Origin: CALBPI01 sp045110335
GTDB lineage: Bacteria; Pseudomonadota; Gammaproteobacteria; Steroidobacterales; Woeseiaceae
Reading direction: 5' to 3'
NCBI GenBank assembly: GCA_045110335.1
Contig: JBGCGB010000001.1
Location: 62,001-126,000, forward strand
Length of the DNA stretch: 64,000 nt
How positions within the stretch are numbered: position 1 is the stretch's first letter; the number at the start of each line of letters is the position of its first letter. Positions 1 to 8,439 of this stretch are shown here, piece by piece. The notes under the pieces were generated by a model. That model did not search any database, was not told where the DNA came from, and worked only from the letters and a program-made list of their open reading frames with translations. The translations under genes were made by a program, and so were the position numbers.

Positions 1-172
1 GCGATGGTTCTGACTAGAGATGACATAGCTTTGATACTCATTTTGACGGTTACTTTAGTCAAGACTCTACCGAGAAAACGATAGACCCATCAAGAAATCT
101 GCGCTGCGTGACACTTTTGTGATAGCTGGCTGGCAAAGTACCGCGGTAATTGTTCATTACTTTGGTTAGAAA
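1..172. other. Leading non-coding segment
   Basis: No gene is supported here. A TTGACG hexamer at 43-48 is followed after 17 bases by TCTACC, a poor -10 match, so a promoter for the downstream regulator is possible but weak. The region probably holds the upstream control sequence of the two-component operon, cut by the window edge. Confidence 0.3.
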
Positions 173-226
173 ATGCAGGGTCAACCGGTCAAATTAGAGA
201 CGTATCGCCAACAGCGAATGGAAGCT

Positions 227-937
227 ATGCCTCAAAGCCGTATTTTAGTGGTCGAAGACGAGCAAGACATTGCGTCGCTGGTCGAGATGCATTTGGTCGA
301 CCAACACTTCGACGTCACCGTCCACCATGACGGACATCAAGCATTGCAGGCGGCAACGTCGCAATCGTGGGACCTCATGCTGCTCGATGTTCGCTTACCC
401 GGTTGCGATGGTCTCGAGATTTGTAAGCAAGTGCGTTCAGCTGGCATTAAGACGCCCATCATGTTTATCAGTGCGAAGACGACAGAACTGGATCGCGTGC
501 TGGGTCTTGAGCTTGGTGCTGATGACTACCTGGTGAAACCATTTAGCATTTTGGAGTTGCTGGCTCGTGTCAAAGCGATTCTGCGACGAAGTGAGCAGTT
601 AACAATCGCGCCTGCGACGAGTGACGAAGCAGTCTTGCAACTTGGCGAATTGGTGGCTGATCCGGCAGCACGTACCGTCAAGGTTAATCATGTAGAGATT
701 GATCTGACCGCACGCGAGTTCGACTTGCTGTTGCACTTTATGCGCGCTCCGGGCCGTGTCTTTAATCGCGCGGAATTGTTAGATCAGGTATGGGGATACG
801 GCTACGCCGGTTACGAACACACGGTGAACTCTCACATCAATCGCTTACGCGGAAAAATTGAACGCAATCCTGCCCAGCCGGACTACGTGGTGACTGTCTG
901 GGGCGTTGGTTACAAGATGATCGGGCCTGCACCGTGA
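227..937 (+). CDS. OmpR-family DNA-binding response regulator
   Basis: Cytoplasmic transcription regulator phosphorylated by the kinase encoded directly downstream. Counted from the start at 227, the receiver domain covers about residues 4-118, with the acidic pair in VVEDE, phospho-acceptor Asp54 (LLDVRLPG), Ser82 and Lys104 (YLVKPF). A winged-helix Trans_Reg_C domain fills about 145-235, ending in VWGVGYKM. The open frame extends back to 173 and has another ATG at 218; 227 was chosen because family members begin a few residues before the first beta strand, but no clear ribosome site decides it. The stop overlaps the kinase start by four bases, implying translational coupling. The inducing signal cannot be read from the sequence. 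Confidence 0.93.
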   Translation: MPQSRILVVEDEQDIASLVEMHLVDQHFDVTVHHDGHQALQAATSQSWDLMLLDVRLPGCDGLEICKQVRSAGIKTPIMFISAKTTELDRVLGLELGADDYLVKPFSILELLARVKAILRRSEQLTIAPATSDEAVLQLGELVADPAARTVKVNHVEIDLTAREFDLLLHFMRAPGRVFNRAELLDQVWGYGYAGYEHTVNSHINRLRGKIERNPAQPDYVVTVWGVGYKMIGPAP

Positions 938-2403
938 CCCGTCTACACATCCGGTTTGCCGCCTTTCTCGCCACCTTGCTGGTTGTGATGGGCGGTGTTT
1001 TTTATGCAGTGGAAAGCAGGGGTAGTGAGCTCTATCACCAGGAACTAACCCAACGCATCAATAGCTCGATTGCGATGTATATTGCCGGTGCAGCGCCGCT
1101 GATCGTGGATAGTGCGGTGGATCGGCAGGCACTGGCAACCCTCGCTGAGCGCGCGATGGTGATTAATCCGACCGCAGAGATTTACTTACTGAACAACGAG
1201 GGCGTCGTGTTGGGTAGTAGTGTAGGGCCGCTATCAGGGTTACGAACATCAGTGCCGTTGGCGCCCATTCAAGCGTTGTTATCAAGTGATCCGCGATTAC
1301 CCATTCTCGGCGCTGACCCGCGTATGGCAGATACCGAAAAGGTGTTCTCTGTCAGCCCCGTGATGGATGCCGGTGAACAGGTCGGCTTCGTCTACGTAAT
1401 TTTGGGTGGCGCCCAGTACGCGGAGGCCGTCGCTGCCGTGGAGGCAGGTTATCAACAACGCGTCATCATGGCGGCAATCGCGATAACGCTATTGGCGGCG
1501 TTGTTGATTGGTTGGGGATTGTTTAGATGGATCACAAGACCGATTGGAAATCTAACGCGTAAAGTTCACGAATTTCGAGTGGGCGATGGACCGGAGGGAT
1601 TGCTTCAGGTGCCGGACTCCGGCAATGAGCTAAAAACGCTATCGGCCGCATTTGCGCAGATGTCACAGCGTATCGTTGATCAGGTTGAGCGAATTCGCGA
1701 AAGTGATCGATTGCGGCGTGAGTTGATCACCAACGTGTCGCACGATCTGCGAACGCCACTGGCGGCGATGCAAGGTTATTTGGATACCCTGTTGATCAAG
1801 GAACAGGACCTGGATCGCGCGGGTCGCGAAGCCCTCCTGCAAACCGCCCGTCGACATGCCGGCCGACTGGGTAACCTAATTCGCGATTTGTTCGAACTAA
1901 CCCGTTTGGATACAGGCAGCATCGCGCCCCGATTCGAAGCGTTTTCCCTCGCAGAATTGGTTAATGATGTCGCTCAGGAGTTGGGTTTCAAAGCGCATGC
2001 TTCCTCAGTGCAGCTTGTCGTTGAACCCCCCAGTGGCGATACCACGGTCATTGCCGATATCGCATTGATTCAGCGCGTGTTAGAAAACCTGATCGACAAT
2101 GCCATCAAATACACGCCGGCCGGCGGCAGCGTCACGCTCACATTAAAAGAGGTCGGGACCGGCTGTACGGTTGATGTCGCCGATACCGGCACGGGTATCG
2201 ACAGCGATCACTTACCGCGTATTTTTGACCGACACTATGCGGTGAGCCATGAGGAAACGCCCAACGTTGAGTCCACCGGGCTTGGACTCGCGATTGTCAA
2301 AAAGATACTGGACCTGCATTCCTCGGGTATCGTCGTCCGCAGCGAGCCGAAGAAGGGCACCCGTTTTCGGTTCGCGTTATCTAATGTCGCCAAAGCGGCA
2401 TAA
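934..2403 (+). CDS. Sensor histidine kinase with HAMP domain
   Basis: Inner-membrane partner of the preceding regulator. TM1 lies at about residues 8-27, a periplasmic sensor loop of about 145 residues follows, TM2 is at about 177-199, then a HAMP linker (about 200-255). HisKA carries the phospho-acceptor His270 in VSHDLRTPLAAM, and the HATPase domain shows an N box (ENLIDNAIKYTP), a G1 box (DTGTGID) and STGLGLAI. It starts with GTG inside the regulator's stop region (GTGA overlap). All catalytic motifs are intact, so it should autophosphorylate. The periplasmic loop is of a type I cannot tie to a ligand. About 150 non-coding bases follow before the next gene. Confidence 0.93.
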   Translation: MTRLHIRFAAFLATLLVVMGGVFYAVESRGSELYHQELTQRINSSIAMYIAGAAPLIVDSAVDRQALATLAERAMVINPTAEIYLLNNEGVVLGSSVGPLSGLRTSVPLAPIQALLSSDPRLPILGADPRMADTEKVFSVSPVMDAGEQVGFVYVILGGAQYAEAVAAVEAGYQQRVIMAAIAITLLAALLIGWGLFRWITRPIGNLTRKVHEFRVGDGPEGLLQVPDSGNELKTLSAAFAQMSQRIVDQVERIRESDRLRRELITNVSHDLRTPLAAMQGYLDTLLIKEQDLDRAGREALLQTARRHAGRLGNLIRDLFELTRLDTGSIAPRFEAFSLAELVNDVAQELGFKAHASSVQLVVEPPSGDTTVIADIALIQRVLENLIDNAIKYTPAGGSVTLTLKEVGTGCTVDVADTGTGIDSDHLPRIFDRHYAVSHEETPNVESTGLGLAIVKKILDLHSSGIVVRSEPKKGTRFRFALSNVAKAA

Positions 2404-2466
2404 ACGCCATTTTTTCATGGGGCAGGAAATTCAGAGCCCGCTAAGTTACTCTATCTAATCGTTAGC

Positions 2467-2490
2467 CGGCGATCACTGCGATCATCGCCG
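2467..2490 (+). other. Intergenic hairpin after the two-component operon
   Basis: A perfect 7-bp stem (CGGCGAT at 2467-2473 with ATCGCCG at 2484-2490) and a 10-base loop lie between the kinase stop and the WS/DGAT gene. No T-run follows, so it is at best a weak terminator or an mRNA stabilising element. Confidence 0.3.
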
Positions 2491-2554
2491 ACCCTGTTCC
2501 CTGCTTCGGCCAGCATGACTGAGCCCAAGTTTACGACGACCGAGAGAGCTTACA

Positions 2555-4240
2555 ATGCAACAATTGACCGGCCTGGACGCTTCGTTTCTCTATCTCGAGA
2601 CTACCAATACGCCAATGCATATTGGTAGTTTGTGCATTTATGACCAGTCGACAGCACCTGGTGGGCACGTCCGTTTCAAAGACATCCTGGCGTTTTATGA
2701 AGAACGGCTCCATCGTGCAAAGGTATTTCGTCAAAGGCTCGCGAAAGTGCCGATGGCGCTGGATCATCCTTACTGGATTGAAGACCCGGATTTTGATCTG
2801 GAGTTTCATGTTCGACACATCGCATTGCCGGCGCCGGGTGATTGGCGCCAATTGTGTATTCAAACCGCGCGCTTGCATGCGCGCCCCATTGACCTCAATC
2901 GTCCGCTTTGGGAGGTTTATGTCATCGAGGGTCTCGATGCCGTCGAAGGCGTGCCGAAAGGCAGCTTCGCGGTGGTCTCGAAAGTGCATCATGCTGCGAT
3001 TGACGGCGTATCCGGATCTGAAATCGCCGCGGCTTTGCATGATCTGAGTCCAGTCGCCGAAGTGCCACCACCCGAGCGTGACTGGATTGCCGAGCGCGAG
3101 CCTACCGAAGTCGAAATGCTGGCGCGAACTGCGGCAAGAACCGCTTCGTGGCCACTCCGTGTGGGCAAGGTGCTAAAGCATGCGATGCCAGCGGCAGGTC
3201 GACTCATCGGCGGCTATGCCAAGAAAGAATTGTCTCCACCAGCAAAAGTGCCGCGTACTCGTTTTAATGGCAACGTGACATCGCATCGTGTTTTCGACGG
3301 CCGAACTTTCTCACTCGATGAAATTCGAGCTATTCGAAAAAGTCAGCCTGGTGTCACTATTAATGATGTCGTGGTTACGATTTGCGGTGGTGCATTACGC
3401 AAGTACTTACAGGCGAAGCATGAACTGCCGGAAGAGTCCTTGGTGGCGATGGCGCCGATGTCGATTCGAGGTGCTGCGGAGAAGCGCTCTGAGGGTAACC
3501 TCGTATCTGCACTAAGCTTGCCAGTAAGGTCCGATATCGAAGATCCTCTTGAACGTTTGCATGCGGTCCATGACGCGAGTATTAACGCCAAGAAAACAAC
3601 CTATGCGCTGGGGCCAGAACTTGCCGCAAACGCAGCCGATTTTTTGCCGTCCACAACGACGGGCATGATGATGCGTGGCTATGCGAAGTTAAAACTCGCT
3701 GAGTCACTACCGCCGATTTACAACACGGTTATCACTAACGTGCCTGGTGTTAATCTGCCGCTCTTCTCGATGGGCTCGCAGATGGTCGCGAATTTTGGTA
3801 TTGGACCCGTTGTGCATGGGGTAGGACTGTTCCAGCCTGTGTTGAGTTACAACAACATGATCACGATCAGTGCCGTTTCTTGTCGCGAAATGATGCCTGA
3901 CCCAGCGTTTTACTGCGATTGTCTACAGGCTTCTTTTGATGAGTTAAAAAACCTGACTATTGGCGAAGGTGCTGCCGAGCGTGCTGCTGCCGATGCCGCC
4001 AAGGCGGATGCTGAGAAGCCGGCGGCCGATGCATCGGAGACCAAGAAACCCGCCAAAAAGAAGGTTGCCAAAAAGAAAGCGACTAAGAAGAAAGTGGCCA
4101 AGAAGAAGGCTGGCAAAAAGAAGGCTGCGAAGAAGGCAACGGACGGCAACACTCCAGAGCGCAAACCAGCGACGTCTGAAACGATGACCGCGCAGACTGA
4201 AGCTGTGACTGCTGCGCCGAACGGTGCTGCCCGCGACTGA
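2555..4240 (+). CDS. Wax ester synthase/diacylglycerol acyltransferase with histone-like tail
   Basis: WS/DGAT family enzyme, transferring acyl groups from acyl-CoA to long-chain alcohols or diacylglycerol to make storage wax esters or triacylglycerol, usually at the cytoplasmic membrane or lipid droplets. The N-terminal half has the catalytic HHxxxDG motif (His145, His146, Asp150, Gly151), preceded by the family opening LTGLDASFLYLE. The typical C-terminal half ends near residue 470 (around FDELKNLTIG). Beyond it comes an Ala-rich linker and, at about 496-530, a run of KKxAKK-type repeats like the tails of histone H1 and AlgP, then a short polar end. The total of 561 residues exceeds the usual 450-470 because of this tail. 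A GAGAG purine stretch precedes the ATG. The gene appears monocistronic. Confidence 0.93.
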   Translation: MQQLTGLDASFLYLETTNTPMHIGSLCIYDQSTAPGGHVRFKDILAFYEERLHRAKVFRQRLAKVPMALDHPYWIEDPDFDLEFHVRHIALPAPGDWRQLCIQTARLHARPIDLNRPLWEVYVIEGLDAVEGVPKGSFAVVSKVHHAAIDGVSGSEIAAALHDLSPVAEVPPPERDWIAEREPTEVEMLARTAARTASWPLRVGKVLKHAMPAAGRLIGGYAKKELSPPAKVPRTRFNGNVTSHRVFDGRTFSLDEIRAIRKSQPGVTINDVVVTICGGALRKYLQAKHELPEESLVAMAPMSIRGAAEKRSEGNLVSALSLPVRSDIEDPLERLHAVHDASINAKKTTYALGPELAANAADFLPSTTTGMMMRGYAKLKLAESLPPIYNTVITNVPGVNLPLFSMGSQMVANFGIGPVVHGVGLFQPVLSYNNMITISAVSCREMMPDPAFYCDCLQASFDELKNLTIGEGAAERAAADAAKADAEKPAADASETKKPAKKKVAKKKATKKKVAKKKAGKKKAAKKATDGNTPERKPATSETMTAQTEAVTAAPNGAARD

Positions 4241-4540
4241 CACGCTACAAAGTGGTTTGCCAGAAATGGTTTGCCGACGCGATGCGAAATTTGGATGACG
4301 GGGGGGAAATCAGAAACAGCGCCCCGCGCCGGCAAGTTGGTGCAGACTAACGTCTGCTTGCTAAATACATAGCAAGCCGCGTGCCAACACTGGCCTTGAC
4401 CATCGATAAACGTAAGTATCTGTTTTTGCATGGGGCTGGGTCGAGGCCGGGAAAAAACTGCCTAGGATTTAGTGCGATTACGACCCAAAAGTGCACATCA
4501 AGTGTCGATCAAGCACCGTTATGGTGCCTGGACGGTTGGC
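4241..4540. other. Convergent intergenic region with tandem hairpins
   Basis: Three hundred bases separate two convergent genes. Two adjoining perfect inverted repeats occur: GCAGAC/GTCTGC (4342-4347 and 4352-4357, 4-base loop) and CTTGCTA/TAGCAAG (4357-4363 and 4370-4376, 6-base loop). A third short one is GCACC/GGTGC at 4513-4527. None has a T-run. A 9-base direct repeat TGGTTTGCC occurs near 4253 and 4268. Small open frames here have no recognisable product. The hairpins may end transcription from either side or mark a small RNA. Confidence 0.35.
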
Positions 4541-5953
4541 CTAAAAGCCGCCTTTCGTTCGGAAACCACCGCCACTACGCCCGATGTTACGGGGGATCCT
4601 GACGCCACGTGGCATCCGCGGAATGCGCACGCCGCCTATACTGGGTCTCCGCTGAGCGTGCCGCTGACGTGTGCGCTTGAACCGCTGGGCATGCCGAATG
4701 CTGCTCCAAAGTCGTTCGCTCGAAATCATGCCGCGCATGAACTCGCTGATCATCTGGCTGATGCTGCCGCGACGATCAATTTGACTGTTAAAGGCATCAA
4801 ACTGCTTTTGCTTAAAGCGGCTCCGAATGGCGGAAAGCTCACTGACCCGTTGCGAGTGTCGATTGTGCAGCCCCCGATGATCATCAAGGTAATGCTGTAG
4901 TCGCTTTTGATCTTCCCGCAGCTCGCCCAGCGTTTGCACCCAGTCATCATCATCACGCGTCGGCGTCATCGCAGCCTCACGCCTAAGTTGCGGAATTGGC
5001 TCGGCGCGAAATTGATTGCCCAGTACCGTCATCGCTTGTCGAAACAAAGGGTCATCGCCGCTGCCAAACGCTTCACGCTGTTCGATCAACGCTGCGAATG
5101 ATTGTTCTGCCGCAACTTTCTTCTCATCCAGCTCCGCCAGCACTTGCTCTGCGCCCGTTACGGCGGCTTCCAGATTTTTAGCGCCAGCGGCTTCATCGGC
5201 GGCACGTTCAAAGTCAGCTAATGCCACCGCCGCTTCAGCGGCTCTTTCTTCAAGCCTCGCCGTGTGTTTGGCCAAACGGTCCGGAATCTCATTGAGCAAG
5301 TGATAATTCTGTCTCGCTCTTTCGAACCGAATGTGTCGGGCACAGATGCGGTCCATCATGCGGCTAAACAGGTTCGCCCGGTATTCGCTGGTGCCGTAGC
5401 CACGTTCCCACAGGTACATGAAAAGTCGGTCAGACTCGAACGCGCCTCGCTTTGCTTCACGTTTTTCATTGGCTTCGGCGGTTTTCGTTTCAGCTGCCGA
5501 CGCCACATCAATGGTTTGCTGGGCTTCTGCGGACAATGCGCGATAAGTCGCGTCATCTTGCAACGTTGCGTCCACGTCGGCGAGCAGCGCTTCCAGTTGG
5601 TCTTCTGCGGTGACCAGTGTTGCCTCAGCCCTTAAGCGATCGCTATCGATCCCGGAAAGCAAATCATCCTGCGCCGTGATGTCAGCTTGAATAGTGACGA
5701 GCTGCTCGTCGCGCTCGCTGAGCAATTGCCGAGCCAGCTTGTCTGCCTGGTCTAATTCACTAACAAATGTTTGGTCATCCAAACCGACAAGGCGTTGCGT
5801 CGCGAGACGTCGATAGATGCTGGCTTCCTGGCGTCGATTACGCGCGAGCTCCGCGCTGGCACTTTGCAATTCAACATCCAGTTTTCGAAATGACTGGCGG
5901 CTGCTGGTCAGTGCCTGATCAATCTCCGATAACAATTGGCGACCGGTACTCAT
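4541..5953 (-). CDS. Coiled-coil protein of unknown function, basic RG-rich tail
   Basis: I do not recognise this 470-residue protein. It has no signal peptide or membrane segment and is dominated by Ala/Glu/Arg/Gln-rich helical stretches typical of long coiled coils (about residues 5-140 and 195-300). A conserved-looking block with Trp, Tyr and Arg (FMYLWERGYGTSEYRANLF) sits near 180-200. The last 60 residues are strongly basic and end in an Arg/Gly/Phe-rich tail (RSGGGFRTKGGF). Its ATG overlaps the stop of the upstream membrane protein by four bases, so it is made with the DUF6384-like and TelA-like proteins, third of a three-gene set. A scaffold or filament-associated role is only inference; the tail could bind nucleic acid, membrane or the N-terminal partner. 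Confidence 0.8.
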   Translation of the reverse strand: MSTGRQLLSEIDQALTSSRQSFRKLDVELQSASAELARNRRQEASIYRRLATQRLVGLDDQTFVSELDQADKLARQLLSERDEQLVTIQADITAQDDLLSGIDSDRLRAEATLVTAEDQLEALLADVDATLQDDATYRALSAEAQQTIDVASAAETKTAEANEKREAKRGAFESDRLFMYLWERGYGTSEYRANLFSRMMDRICARHIRFERARQNYHLLNEIPDRLAKHTARLEERAAEAAVALADFERAADEAAGAKNLEAAVTGAEQVLAELDEKKVAAEQSFAALIEQREAFGSGDDPLFRQAMTVLGNQFRAEPIPQLRREAAMTPTRDDDDWVQTLGELREDQKRLQHYLDDHRGLHNRHSQRVSELSAIRSRFKQKQFDAFNSQIDRRGSISQMISEFMRGMISSERLWSSIRHAQRFKRTRQRHAQRRPSIGGVRIPRMPRGVRIPRNIGRSGGGFRTKGGF

Positions 5954-7239
5954 CGTGATTCCCAGCGATGGATCATGCCACCGGTCGTTACTAGTGAATA
6001 TTCAACATCGAGATAGCCGCGGCGTTTTTGGCCTGCATTCGAATTCTGGATGATGCCATCGTCCTGTTTATCACGACGAATCGAATCAAACACGGCCTCG
6101 CTGACTCGGATGCCCCATTTGGAAACGCGGGCTTTGCTCCCGTCTTCCTCGGATTCTATGGATACAGTGACAGGGCGGTTATTGGCATCGATAGCCTCAA
6201 CGATCAAGTAATAATTGCTGGCGCGCCGGTTGTTGGGCGGTTCCCGTATGACACCGCTTAGCTCGCCGGGTCGCGACACCACTCTTAGCCGATATGTGTC
6301 TTCCAACGCTTGAATGAGCGTGCGCAATTGATCGGCGCCTGCTGTTGCCTGCTGCACTTCACCGCGATTCAGCGCACTGGACGCGGCGTCATAAACTTGT
6401 TCAATTCTGTTGTCGACAGTCGCCGGAACGGCGATGTCCAATGCTTCGGACCTGAGCAAACGAAGCGTTGCGGGTAACTGTGCCAGGCCTTGGAGGCTGT
6501 CCAATGCTTCAGTGCTGGTCGCGAGCTCGGCGCGCGCGCGATCGATGGACTGTTGCTGGCGGGCAAGTGAATCCTTGAAGGCTGCTTGACGGCTTAACCC
6601 TGTGTCGACGGCTAAGTCTGGGTTTTGTTGCAGCACAATGGCGGACTGTAGTGCATCTTCTGCCCGCTCGATGCCAGCGCCGGCTTGCTGGGTCAGTTGC
6701 TCGAAAGCGTTTGTCGGCGCGTCACCTGGTCCGTTTGCCAGCTGGGCATCCAAACGTGTTTTTAATTGCGCTTTGCGTGTCAGTAGCTCGTCAATATCCG
6801 TTTTTTGAACAATGGTGGAATTGTTCAGTTGAGCAATGGCTTTGGTCCGCTCACGTTGCTGCGGGTACTCGACGAAGCCATACCAGCCGCCGCCAATGAT
6901 CGCGAAGAGTGCGGCGAGCACGCCGAGGCCACCCCCCAACTTCCGACGGTTGACCCAGGCTAGTAACAAGTTGGTCTTGAAGCCGGGCTCGGCTGGTTCG
7001 TAGGCGTACTCTTGTTCCTTTAGCGCGGCAACGCCATTGGCAATCATGTCATCGCTGACGTCGATGCCTTGGGCGCGATAGGCTTTGCGCACGCGTTCGA
7101 TGAGCGCACGCTCACGGGCTTCATCGTTGAGCGCACGCGCGACGAGCTTGTCCTCATGACGAAGCATGTCGACCACATCCATGGCCAACATCACGTCACT
7201 TAACGCAACGTCTTCACCCGTCGTACTAGTGGCGGTCAT
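5950..7239 (-). CDS. DUF6384-like membrane-anchored coiled-coil protein
   Basis: Single-pass membrane protein of 429 residues. The N-terminal 95 residues form a soluble acidic helical domain (LSDVMLAMDVVDMLRHED, characteristic in my recollection of DUF6384). One transmembrane segment follows at about 100-121 (GVLAALFAIIGGGWYGFV), then an extended helical region (about 125-300) with repeated Gln/Ala/Leu heptads and a beta-rich C-terminal domain of about 110 residues ending in GGMIHRWESR. With a cytoplasmic N terminus the C-terminal domain would be periplasmic; the orientation is inferred from the positive charges before the helix. It lies eight bases after the upstream gene and overlaps the downstream one by four. 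The function is unknown; the context suggests an envelope-spanning assembly. Confidence 0.82.
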   Translation of the reverse strand: MTATSTTGEDVALSDVMLAMDVVDMLRHEDKLVARALNDEARERALIERVRKAYRAQGIDVSDDMIANGVAALKEQEYAYEPAEPGFKTNLLLAWVNRRKLGGGLGVLAALFAIIGGGWYGFVEYPQQRERTKAIAQLNNSTIVQKTDIDELLTRKAQLKTRLDAQLANGPGDAPTNAFEQLTQQAGAGIERAEDALQSAIVLQQNPDLAVDTGLSRQAAFKDSLARQQQSIDRARAELATSTEALDSLQGLAQLPATLRLLRSEALDIAVPATVDNRIEQVYDAASSALNRGEVQQATAGADQLRTLIQALEDTYRLRVVSRPGELSGVIREPPNNRRASNYYLIVEAIDANNRPVTVSIESEEDGSKARVSKWGIRVSEAVFDSIRRDKQDDGIIQNSNAGQKRRGYLDVEYSLVTTGGMIHRWESR

Positions 7240-7247
7240 CGCGTTGT

Positions 7248-8420
7248 CTAGATGTTGCTAGGTAGAACCAGTGCATTACCATTGTTGGCAAGCGCTGCCA
7301 TGCGGCGTTTGCCATCTTCAACCGCAACACGGATTTCTTCCGCATTGCGTGTGGATGCGTCTCGCATTTCTTCAATCAAAACGATCGAACGCTCTTGAAA
7401 GCCCACCACCGAGTTGACCAGCGCTTTCACAGCGTCCGCTCTAATGGTCGGGCCATAACCTTCACGGATCGCTTCTTCCTGAACCTTGCCGCCGATATCA
7501 GCGAGCACTTCCAGACTCTTGCTGACGCCTTCTTTCATGGATTTCAGCGTCTCGGTGGCTTCATGTAAACCGTGCAGTCCTGTGAAGGATGCCGACAATG
7601 CGGTGAAGACTGTTTCGTTGGTACCAAAGAACATGACGGCTTGTGAATAAACGCGCTCTTTCGCATTGGTCGTTTGTAACAACCTTGCCATGACGGTTTC
7701 GCTGGTGTTGTAAGAGACGGTCAGGTTGTCCGCCAGATCTTTGGAGATCTGGTAGCGCTCGTCGGCTTGTTGCAGTAGACGCAGCTTTGCATCGCGGGCG
7801 AGTTCGAGTTTGGCAAGTACCTCACGGTCTTCGGTTTCTGCCGATTCGATATCAGCGACCGCCGCTTTAAGTGCTGTTTTTTCTGCTTCCAGTGCCGCCT
7901 CTGCTTTCTTCAACACTTGTATCGCGAGCACTTCAGATTCTTTCAGCGCACCGCGAAAATCGCGATACGCATCCAGAATGACTCGCTCGCGGTCGATTTG
8001 ATCTCGTGAGTCTTCAGCGACTTCCAAATAGGTGTCTTTGATTTTGTTGAATCGAGCAGGAATATCACCGCGCGATACTTTCATCCAGACGTTTTGTGCG
8101 CGCTCCCAAAGATCAATTTCGCCGTCGTCCAGCTGTTCAACCATACCTTTGGCGTCATCGCGGATAGAGTCGAACGCTTCGGTAATGTCTTTGTAGCGCT
8201 GGCCAATACGCATGGCTTCAATTTGCTCACGTACGACTTCGTTAAACAGGGTCGCTTGATTCAATGTGCGAGCGATGGCGAGTGTTTTTTCCTCATCAAG
8301 TTGCGTGATGCGTTCAATCAGCGCGATGACAGGTGCGTCGTCGGTCTTGTCTGGAACCAGCCCGAGGTCGCGTAGCTTATTCATCGCTTTGTCTAGGTAC
8401 TGCATTGGCGTGTTGCTCAT
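7248..8420 (-). CDS. Helical TelA-like cytoplasmic protein, function unknown
   Basis: A 390-residue, almost entirely helical acidic protein without signal peptide. The pattern, an N-terminal helical bundle with EQLDDGEIDLWERAQ, a central Glu/Ala coiled coil (about 160-230) and a C-terminal helical bundle, recalls TelA/KlaA toxic-anion-resistance proteins, but the similarity is of style and I cannot assign it to that family. Similar proteins are often annotated merely as 'cell surface protein', which the lack of a signal sequence does not support. A strong ribosome site (GAGGGGAGAG) precedes the ATG. It heads a three-gene run with the DUF6384-like and RG-tailed proteins and follows the M48 protease gene by 19 bases, so all four are probably one transcript. 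Confidence 0.8.
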   Translation of the reverse strand: MSNTPMQYLDKAMNKLRDLGLVPDKTDDAPVIALIERITQLDEEKTLAIARTLNQATLFNEVVREQIEAMRIGQRYKDITEAFDSIRDDAKGMVEQLDDGEIDLWERAQNVWMKVSRGDIPARFNKIKDTYLEVAEDSRDQIDRERVILDAYRDFRGALKESEVLAIQVLKKAEAALEAEKTALKAAVADIESAETEDREVLAKLELARDAKLRLLQQADERYQISKDLADNLTVSYNTSETVMARLLQTTNAKERVYSQAVMFFGTNETVFTALSASFTGLHGLHEATETLKSMKEGVSKSLEVLADIGGKVQEEAIREGYGPTIRADAVKALVNSVVGFQERSIVLIEEMRDASTRNAEEIRVAVEDGKRRMAALANNGNALVLPSNI

Positions 8421-8439
8421 GTTGTCTCTCCCCTCAAAT

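Noticed and set aside
3910..4431. Minus-strand frame rich in Phe and Ala
   Set aside because: Antisense of the lysine tail (AAG/AAA read backwards gives Phe/Leu); no start signals or family resemblance.
7248..8420. Assignment as TelA tellurite resistance protein
   Set aside because: Similar helical layout only; the conserved TelA segments could not be matched with confidence.
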